Below, in pieces: positions 14,666 to 20,286 of a stretch of 20,286 nt of DNA. Each line of letters begins with the position of its first letter. Position 1 is the stretch's first letter. The stretch lies in contig DEPC01000057.1 of assembly GCA_002358555.1 (NCBI GenBank), positions 1 to 20,286 on the forward strand, written 5' to 3'. The DNA comes from Hungatella sp. UBA3402 (GTDB lineage: Bacteria; Bacillota; Clostridia; Lachnospirales; Lachnospiraceae). The notes beneath the pieces were generated by a model that ran no database searches, was not told the origin of the DNA, and saw only the letters and a program-made list of their open reading frames with translations. Position numbers and translations under genes: made by a program.

Positions 14666-15811
14666 ATGGTAAATCGTTTTGTATTAAATGCGGTTTCTTA
14701 TCATGGAAAAGGCGCAATTCAAGAGATTCCAGGAATTATTGAGAACAAGGGATTTAAAAAGGCCTTTATTGCAACAGACCCAGACTTAGTAAAATTTGGG
14801 GTAACAAAAAAAGTAACAGATTTACTGGATGCAAAGAATTTAGCTTATGAGATTTATTCTGATATTAAACCGAATCCTACCATTGAGAATGTGTTATCTG
14901 GGGTAGAGGCATATAAAAAGTCAGGAGCTGACTATATGATTGCCATAGGCGGCGGATCTTCTATGGACACAGGAAAGGCAATCGGAATTATCATCAACAA
15001 TCCAGAATTTGCAGATGTCCGTTCCCTAGAAGGAGTTGCTCCAACCAAGAATCATACCGTATTTACGATTGCAGTTCCCACCACAGCAGGCACAGCAGCA
15101 GAAGCCACTATCAACTATGTAATCACAGATGTTGAAAAGAAAAGAAAATTTGTCTGTGTGGACACAAATGATATTCCAGATATCGCCATTGTTGACCCAG
15201 ATATGATGTCTTCCATGCCAAAGGGTCTGACAGCAGCCACAGGTATGGATGCCCTGACTCATGCAATCGAAGGCTATACCACAAAGGCAGCATGGGAACT
15301 GGCAGACTGCTTAAACTTAGAGGCAATCCGTCTGATTTCCAAGAGTCTGCGGGGAGCATTAGAAAATGACCCAGATGGCCGCGAGGGAATGGCACTTGGA
15401 CAGTATGTGACAGGAATGGCATTTTCCAATGTGGGGCTGGGAATTGCCCACTCCATGGCTCACACTCTTGGCGCTACCTATGATACCCCTCATGGAGTGG
15501 CCTGTGCCATGATGCTACCCATTGTCATGGAATATAATGCAGAATGTAGCGGAGAAAAATACCGTGAGATTGCAAGGGCTATGGGAGTAGAAGGCGTGGA
15601 CAGCATGACTCAGGAAGAATACCGCAATGCCGCTGTTGCAGCAGTTCGTAAGCTCTCTCAAGATGTAGGAATCCCACAGAAATTGGAAGCATTAAAAGAG
15701 GAAGATTTGGATTTCTTGTCAGAATCAGCATTTGCAGATGCATGTCGTCCTGGAAATCCTAAAGAAACGAATGTAGAGGATTTGAAGGAATTGTTCCGCA
15801 AGTTGATGTAG
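14666..15811 (+). CDS. fucO: Lactaldehyde reductase (1,2-propanediol oxidoreductase)
   Basis: This iron-dependent group III alcohol dehydrogenase reduces L-lactaldehyde to L-1,2-propanediol with NADH, regenerating NAD+ during anaerobic rhamnose use. It has 381 residues. The nucleotide loop GGGSSMD is at 95-101. The metal ligands are Asp195 and His199 in GMDALTHAIEGY, His262 in AHSMAHTLGA and His276 in DTPHGVACA, one residue off the E. coli FucO numbering. GAGGAGG precedes the ATG. As last gene of the rhamnose operon it is followed by an intrinsic terminator. Position in the operon supports FucO over other iron alcohol dehydrogenases. Confidence 0.93.
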   Translation: MVNRFVLNAVSYHGKGAIQEIPGIIENKGFKKAFIATDPDLVKFGVTKKVTDLLDAKNLAYEIYSDIKPNPTIENVLSGVEAYKKSGADYMIAIGGGSSMDTGKAIGIIINNPEFADVRSLEGVAPTKNHTVFTIAVPTTAGTAAEATINYVITDVEKKRKFVCVDTNDIPDIAIVDPDMMSSMPKGLTAATGMDALTHAIEGYTTKAAWELADCLNLEAIRLISKSLRGALENDPDGREGMALGQYVTGMAFSNVGLGIAHSMAHTLGATYDTPHGVACAMMLPIVMEYNAECSGEKYREIARAMGVEGVDSMTQEEYRNAAVAAVRKLSQDVGIPQKLEALKEEDLDFLSESAFADACRPGNPKETNVEDLKELFRKLM

Positions 15812-15833
15812 AAAGTAGTTTTAAACAAAATTC

Positions 15834-15875
15834 AAGGCTTTTGGAGATTGGATGCTCTAGAAGCCTTAATTTTTT
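15834..15875 (+). terminator. Intrinsic terminator of the rhamnose operon
   Basis: AAGGCTT (15834-15840) pairs with AAGCCTT (15861-15867). The stem can extend inward by six more positions with two mismatches. AATTTTTT follows directly. It lies 23 bases after the fucO stop codon. Confidence 0.85.
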
Positions 15876-15924
15876 GTGCAGAGGTGCTGTTGATTACAAG
15901 TGAAGTAAGCAGGACACAAAGCTA

Positions 15925-15953
15925 TTGACAAAATCTTAACTCTAAGGTATAGT
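15925..15953 (+). promoter_or_regulatory. Strong promoter of the ABC transporter operon
   Basis: TTGACA (15925-15930), a 17-base spacer and TATAGT (15948-15953) make a near-consensus housekeeping promoter, giving a leader of about 195 bases before the binding-protein ATG. The spacer holds AACTCTAAGGT (15938-15948), which resembles one half of known MerR-family operators, but the other half is poorly matched and the spacer is not the long MerR type. Confidence 0.75.
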
Positions 15954-15981
15954 TTATCATAACCTTGCACGAAGCAAAAAT

Positions 15982-15997
15982 AGAAACCGAAGTTTCT
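15982..15997 (+). ncRNA. Small hairpin in the ABC operon leader
   Basis: AGAAAC and GTTTCT pair around the tetraloop CGAA, followed by a short T-rich run. It starts about 20 bases after the predicted transcription start and is the first structural element of the leader; the larger terminator structure follows at 16027. Confidence 0.4.
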
Positions 15998-16026
15998 TTT
16001 ATTATCCAAATACAGTACAAATATTC

Positions 16027-16115
16027 CCATCGAAAGGTATGTTAAGAAGGCATACGGCTTTTTAGGAGAAAAGCCAGTTATTGTATGTTTTTATCATAAC
16101 TTTCGATGGTTTTTT
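16027..16115 (+). ncRNA. Leader RNA with intrinsic terminator and competing helices, candidate riboswitch or attenuator
   Basis: CCATCGAAAG (16027-16036) pairs perfectly with CTTTCGATGG (16100-16109), followed at once by six T (16110-16115), a terminator ahead of the first gene. The 63 bases enclosed hold a GGCTTTT/AAAAGCC hairpin (16056-16062 with 16069-16075, loop TAGGAG). CATAC (16051-16055) can pair either with GTATG at 16037-16041 or with GTATG at 16083-16087, so two shapes exclude each other. Strong promoter, leader and terminator before the coding region fit premature termination control. I recognise no known riboswitch class. Short leader-peptide frames exist (e.g. from ATG 16039) without a convincing ribosome site. 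Confidence 0.55.
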
Positions 16116-16155
16116 GTGCTGAAAAATTTGAGTTGTGAGAGGATGACAGACAGCT

Positions 16156-17745
16156 ATGAAAAACTGGAGAATAATACCTTTGGCATTGGCCGCAGTTTTT
16201 TGTCTTGGAGCATGTGGAAGAGGAAGGCAGGAGACAGAAGGAGGGACCTCTTTAGGAGCACAAGAAAATTCCAAAACAAATACTGAGTCTATGACTCTTG
16301 TATACGGCAGCAATGATTATACGCGGATTAACCCTGCTCTGGATGAACATGGGGAAATCAATATCTTAATTTTTGACGGACTTACTGCCCATAACGGGGA
16401 TAATCAGGTAGTTCCTGGGTTAGCTAAGGATTGGACATTTGATAAGTCCGACTGCACTTATACCTTTCATCTGGAAGAAGGGATAATATGGCATGATGGA
16501 GAAGATTTCTGTGCTGATGATGTGAAATTTACCATAGAAACTATCATGAATCCAGAAAATAGTTCTGAAAATGCTCCCAATTATGAAGATGTGCAGGAAA
16601 TTACTGTGATAGATGACCATACCATTTCCTTTAAACTTGCTGCGCCCAATGTGGCATTTCTGGATTATATGACAATGCCGATTCTGCCAAAACATCTGCT
16701 GGAAGGGGAGGACATGCAGACATCGGAGTTTTTCCGCAACCCTGTGGGAACTGGCCCTTATAAGCTGGAGAGCTGGGACGAGGGGCAGGCGATTACCCTT
16801 GTAAAAAATGAAAATTATTTTAAGGGTGTTTCTAAGATTGATAAGATTATCTTTAAGATTGTAGGTGACGACAATGCCAAGGCAATCCAGATGCAGTCAG
16901 GAGAATTGGATTTGGCTTTACTTACCCCAAAAGATTCTGAAAATTTCAGAGGTAAAGAGGAATATCAAGTCTATGATATGGAGACTTCCGACTATCGTGG
17001 GATTCTGTTTAATTTTAGAAATGAATACTGGACGGCCAATCGAGATATCATTCCAGCAATCTGTTACAGTTTAGACCGCCAGGCAATCGTGGATGCAGTG
17101 CTTTTGGGCCGAGGAATCACTGCCTATGGGCCGCTTCAGAGAAATAGCTACAATAATGAAAATGTCGAGCATTATGAATATAATCCTCAAAAAGCAGAAG
17201 AAGTTTTAAAAGACGTGGGATGTACCAAAGAAAATGACGGATTTTACTATCGAAATGGGGAGAAAATAGGATTTGTTATCAGTGTGGGAGCAGGCGACCA
17301 GGTACGATTGGATATTGCCCAGGCGGCTGCCCAGCAATTAAAGCAGGTGGGAATTGACTGTACTGTGGAGGTTCCTTCACAGGTAGATTGGGGAAGACAG
17401 ATGGCTTATCTGATTGGATGGGGAAGTCCGTTTGATGCAGATGACCATACCTATAAAGTATTTGGAACTGACAAGGGAGCAAATTATTCTGGCTACTCCA
17501 ATGCTAAGGTTGACCAATATCTGACAGAGGCCCGCCAGTCCGATGATTCGGTAGTACGCGCCCAGGCTTATGACAGGTTTCAGGAAGAATTATCCCTTGA
17601 CCCTGCATTTGCCTTTATCTGCTATGTGGATGCAGATTATGTGGCTGTCTCCGAGTTAAAGGGGATTTCTGAAAATACGGTTATGGGTCATCATGGTGTG
17701 GGAATTTTCTGGAATGTGACAGAGTGGACAATGGATGGAAAGTAA
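16156..17745 (+). CDS. Peptide/nickel-type ABC transporter substrate-binding lipoprotein (family 5)
   Basis: This is the extracellular receptor of the importer. The signal peptide (residues 1-19) ends in the lipobox LGAC with Cys20 as lipid anchor, followed by a Gly/Ser/Thr/Glu/Asn-rich linker to about residue 46. The family 5 binding domain (SBP_bac_5) follows: LVYGSNDYTRINPALDEHG, VPGLAKDWTF, YTFHLEEGIIWHDGEDFCAD and the domain landmark VGTGPYKLESW. The C-terminal GWGSPFDADDHTYKVFGTDK and YSGYSNAKVDQYL segment resembles NikA-type nickel receptors and dipeptide receptors alike, so the ligand is open. Total 529 residues is usual. A GAGAGG lies 13 bases upstream of the ATG, further than normal; an in-frame stop at 16144 rules out an earlier start. 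Confidence 0.9.
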   Translation: MKNWRIIPLALAAVFCLGACGRGRQETEGGTSLGAQENSKTNTESMTLVYGSNDYTRINPALDEHGEINILIFDGLTAHNGDNQVVPGLAKDWTFDKSDCTYTFHLEEGIIWHDGEDFCADDVKFTIETIMNPENSSENAPNYEDVQEITVIDDHTISFKLAAPNVAFLDYMTMPILPKHLLEGEDMQTSEFFRNPVGTGPYKLESWDEGQAITLVKNENYFKGVSKIDKIIFKIVGDDNAKAIQMQSGELDLALLTPKDSENFRGKEEYQVYDMETSDYRGILFNFRNEYWTANRDIIPAICYSLDRQAIVDAVLLGRGITAYGPLQRNSYNNENVEHYEYNPQKAEEVLKDVGCTKENDGFYYRNGEKIGFVISVGAGDQVRLDIAQAAAQQLKQVGIDCTVEVPSQVDWGRQMAYLIGWGSPFDADDHTYKVFGTDKGANYSGYSNAKVDQYLTEARQSDDSVVRAQAYDRFQEELSLDPAFAFICYVDADYVAVSELKGISENTVMGHHGVGIFWNVTEWTMDGK

Positions 17746-17758
17746 GAGAGGTTTGGCA

Positions 17759-19747
17759 ATGGCTGGTCTATTGGAAATAACAAATCTTTCTGTCAGCTTT
17801 GATACGGCACAGGGGCAGGTGCAGGCAGTGCGAGGAGTTTCCTTTTCCTTGCAGTGTGGAGAGGTGCTAGCCATTGTGGGGGAGTCTGGCTGTGGAAAAT
17901 CGGTGCTGTGCAAAACTATCATGAAGCTGCTGCCAGATACAGCCAGAATAAACAGCGGGACGATTGCTGTAAATGGAATTGATATTACCAGATATCGGGA
18001 ACAGGATATGAGAAAGCTGAGAGGTAACTATTTCTCCATGGTATTTCAGGACCCTATGACTTCTCTTAACCCTACCATTCCCATTGGAAGACAAATCGGG
18101 GAGGCAGTCAAAATTCATAATCCTGGCATGACAAAAGCAGAGGTATATCAGAAAGTATTAGAACTGATGGAATTAGTGGGAATTGGACAGGTAAAAGAAC
18201 GATATCCGCTTTATCCATATAGTTTTTCTGGAGGGATGCGTCAGAGAAGTGTTATGGCTATTGGTCTGGCTTCTAACCCTAAGCTTTTGTTTGCCGATGA
18301 GCCGACAACTGCTTTGGATGTGACAGTCCAGGCACAGATTCTTGACCTTATTCGCGAGATACAGAAAAATTTGGGAACGGCCATGATTCTTGTATCTCAT
18401 GACCTTGGAGTGGTGGCACGGGCTGCGGACAGAGTGGCTGTCATGTATGCAGGAAAAATTGTAGAGATTGGAAAAACAGAGGAGATTTTTTATGAGCCTT
18501 GCCATCCTTATACATGGGGACTGATGAAATCCCTCCCAGCCTTTTCTAAAGCTGGAAGAGAATTGTACACCATTCCTGGAATGCCTCCTACCCTGCTCCA
18601 TCCGCCAAAAGGTGATGCATTTGCCTGCCGAAATGAATATGCTCTGGCTATTGACTATGAAGAGGAGCCTCCTATGTTTCGGGTGACAGATACTCATTAT
18701 GCAGCTACATGGCTGTTAGATAAGCATGCTCCTCGAATTGATAGACCCCAGACAGCAAATATTTCTTCGGTGATAACCTGTCAAGAGATAAACCAGATAG
18801 CCCTTGATACAAGGAAAGAGCCATCAACAGCAACCACTTCACAAAAAGAACCCAATCACAATAGCCTTCTTGTTGATATCCAAAATTTGACTCATGAGTT
18901 TGCATTATCGAAAAAGGTCAAACTTCGCGCTGTAGACAACCTATCATTTCAAATCCATACAGGTGAGGTTTTTGGTTTGGTAGGGGAGTCTGGTTCAGGA
19001 AAATCCACGGTAGCAAGGTGTCTGATGAATATCTATCATCCCTTAGGCGGAAAAATCTTCTACAAAGGAATCAATATTATGGATTCCAAACAGTATCAGC
19101 TCAACAGGAAAATGTTGCAGACCAGAAGACAGATAGTTTTTCAAGATTCTACATCCAGTCTTAATCAGCGCATGAAGGTGGCTGATATTATTGCAGAGCC
19201 TATGGTAATCAACCGAGTCATTCCCCCAAGAGGATCTTGGCGTGCAGAGGCAGAATTCCAGCTTCATTATGTGGGCTTGGATGCTTCCTATTTGGACAAA
19301 TATCCTTCCGAACTGTCTGGCGGCATGCGTCAGCGTATAGCGATTGCAAGGGCATTATCCATGGAACCGGAGCTGCTGGTGGCTGATGAACCCATCGCTT
19401 CCCTAGATGTGTCGATTCAAGCACAGATTCTCAACCTCTTTAAACATTTACAACAGGAACATGGGTTTACCTTTCTGTTTATTGCCCATGATTTATCAGT
19501 TGTCAGATATTTATGTAATCGCGTGGGAGTGATGTATCAGGGAAAACTTGTGGAGCTGGCAGAAACCGAGGAGCTGTTTGAAAATCCACTGCATCCTTAT
19601 ACAAAAGCTCTGATTTCAGCCATTCCGATTCCAACCCCAAGCATTGAGCGAAGACGAAAACTGCAGATATTCCAAAAGGAAGATTTTAATCCAAATGGAG
19701 AACTGAGGGCAGTATCTCCAGGTCATTTTGTGTTAGAAAATTCTTAG
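17759..19747 (+). CDS. Fused DppD-DppF-type ABC transporter ATPase (two nucleotide-binding domains)
   Basis: Both cytoplasmic ATPase subunits of a peptide/nickel importer, normally separate proteins, are joined in one chain of 662 residues. Domain 1 (about 1-320) has Walker A GESGCGKS (41-48), signature FSGGMRQR and Walker B LLFADEP, then an OppD/DppD-type C-terminal part. A linker (about 325-368) rich in Thr, Ser, Gln and Glu leads to domain 2 (about 370-660), with Walker A GESGSGKST (409-417), LSGGMRQR and LLVADEP. In domain 1 the C-terminal region that normally holds four cysteines for an iron-sulphur cluster lacks them. I chose ATG 17759, with GAGAGG 7 bases upstream and just after the binding-protein stop, over ATG 17735 inside the previous gene. 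Confidence 0.92.
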   Translation: MAGLLEITNLSVSFDTAQGQVQAVRGVSFSLQCGEVLAIVGESGCGKSVLCKTIMKLLPDTARINSGTIAVNGIDITRYREQDMRKLRGNYFSMVFQDPMTSLNPTIPIGRQIGEAVKIHNPGMTKAEVYQKVLELMELVGIGQVKERYPLYPYSFSGGMRQRSVMAIGLASNPKLLFADEPTTALDVTVQAQILDLIREIQKNLGTAMILVSHDLGVVARAADRVAVMYAGKIVEIGKTEEIFYEPCHPYTWGLMKSLPAFSKAGRELYTIPGMPPTLLHPPKGDAFACRNEYALAIDYEEEPPMFRVTDTHYAATWLLDKHAPRIDRPQTANISSVITCQEINQIALDTRKEPSTATTSQKEPNHNSLLVDIQNLTHEFALSKKVKLRAVDNLSFQIHTGEVFGLVGESGSGKSTVARCLMNIYHPLGGKIFYKGINIMDSKQYQLNRKMLQTRRQIVFQDSTSSLNQRMKVADIIAEPMVINRVIPPRGSWRAEAEFQLHYVGLDASYLDKYPSELSGGMRQRIAIARALSMEPELLVADEPIASLDVSIQAQILNLFKHLQQEHGFTFLFIAHDLSVVRYLCNRVGVMYQGKLVELAETEELFENPLHPYTKALISAIPIPTPSIERRRKLQIFQKEDFNPNGELRAVSPGHFVLENS

Positions 19748-19801
19748 GGAGTTGGTGCAAAGTTAAAAGCCGCATGAATGTTTAGAAGAGAGGAATATTG
19801 T

Positions 19802-20286
19802 GTGCATAAGAATCTATTTTTCTATCTCATAAAAAAATTTTTGGTTTTTATTTCCAGTATGTTTATACTTTCTGTTATGGTATTTTATGTGTCTCGACTT
19901 GCACCAGGAGACCCTTTGGTTTCGTATTATGGGGAACGAGCAGAGAAAATGAGTCCAGATGAGAGAGAATTAGCGGAAGAAAGACTGGGATTAAAGGAAC
20001 CCATTTATGTCCAGTATTGTCGATGGCTGAGAAATGCAGTTCATGGTGATTTTGGAATCTCATACAAATATAAACGAGATGTGATAGAAGTTATCAGAGG
20101 AAGGATTTTTAATACATTGCTTTTGGGCGGAGTTGGATTTATCCTGATTTTTGGATTGGCATTATTACTGGGGATATTTTGTGCCTGGTTTGAGGAACAA
20201 TGGATAGACAAGGTTATCTGTAAAATAGGCACAATCACAAGCAGTATCCCCGAATTTTGGCTGGCTCTTGTTTTGATTTTGGTATG
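19802..20286 (+). CDS. ABC transporter permease, DppB/NikB type (N-terminal part, runs off the window)
   Basis: This membrane subunit of the same importer is cut by the window end after about 161 codons. It starts with GTG, preceded by GAGAGGA at an 8-base spacing, 54 bases after the ATPase stop; no ATG fits. The N-terminal helix (FLVFISSMFILSVMVFYV) is followed by the family motif RLAPGDPL, the extracellular segment ELAEERLGLKEPIYVQYCRW, GDFGISYKYKRDV, and two further helices around TLLLGGVGFILIFGLALLLG and IPEFWLALVLIL. This is the usual first permease of Dpp/Nik systems; a DppC/NikC partner is expected next. Confidence 0.9.
   Translation, partial: MHKNLFFYLIKKFLVFISSMFILSVMVFYVSRLAPGDPLVSYYGERAEKMSPDERELAEERLGLKEPIYVQYCRWLRNAVHGDFGISYKYKRDVIEVIRGRIFNTLLLGGVGFILIFGLALLLGIFCAWFEEQWIDKVICKIGTITSSIPEFWLALVLILV

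Noticed and set aside
15954..16115. Known riboswitch classes for the ABC leader (NiCo, cobalamin, T-box, guanidine, fluoride)
   Set aside because: I could not find the conserved sequence cores I know for these classes, such as the G-rich NiCo junction or the T-box TGG bulge. A covariance search is still needed to be certain.
16143..16300. Alternative start ATG at 16143 ahead of the binding-protein gene, right after GAGAGG
   Set aside because: It is in another frame and gives a short product ending inside the gene, without recognisable sequence. The lipoprotein signal begins at 16156.
18173..18697. 174-residue minus-strand frame
   Set aside because: It lies antisense to the first ATPase domain, which has all its motifs in the plus frame. 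The translation has no recognisable domain.

Overview
The window looks like chromosomal DNA of a low-GC Gram-positive anaerobe, most likely a gut Clostridia of the Lachnospiraceae type. This rests on AT-rich coding sequence with strong GGAGG-type ribosome binding sites, an Agr/LytTR two-component pair, lipoprotein-anchored binding proteins, a complete rhamnose-to-propanediol operon and AT-rich intergenic DNA. The genus cannot be set from this sequence alone. No rRNA, tRNA or CRISPR array was seen.

Left part (1-6025). A 105-bp palindromic element opens the window. A minus-strand operon follows: a LytTR response regulator and an AgrC-like GHKL sensor kinase. Facing away from it is a Tat-exported, lipid-anchored FAD reductase with a Thr/Ala/Glu-rich tether. 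The intergenic region holds two face-to-face extended -10 promoters that form a perfect 12-bp inverted repeat. I infer that the two-component system senses an outside signal and controls the reductase. A bidirectional terminator separates the reductase from a minus-strand HemW-like radical SAM gene and a small zinc-ribbon gene.

Middle part (6026-9063). An AT-rich 470-bp stretch, possibly with a gene remnant, leads to a MATE efflux pump. Next comes a broken HEPN-like gene with an in-frame stop, a frame change and a C-terminal end of different base composition.

Rhamnose part (9064-15875). An AraC-type regulator, probably the rhamnose activator, lies upstream of rhaM, rhaB, rhaA, rhaD and a fucO-type lactaldehyde reductase. 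Together these convert L-rhamnose to dihydroxyacetone phosphate and 1,2-propanediol. A 169-bp MITE-like element with perfect 17-bp terminal repeats and flanking CTAG sits between the regulator and rhaM. No rhamnose transporter is in the operon. A terminator follows fucO.

Right part (15876-20286). A strong promoter (TTGACA-17-TATAGT) and a structured leader with an intrinsic terminator and competing helices precede a peptide/nickel-type ABC importer. Its genes are a family 5 binding lipoprotein, a fusion of two ATPase subunits, and the first part of a DppB/NikB-type permease that runs off the window. The leader is the best candidate here for an undescribed regulatory RNA.
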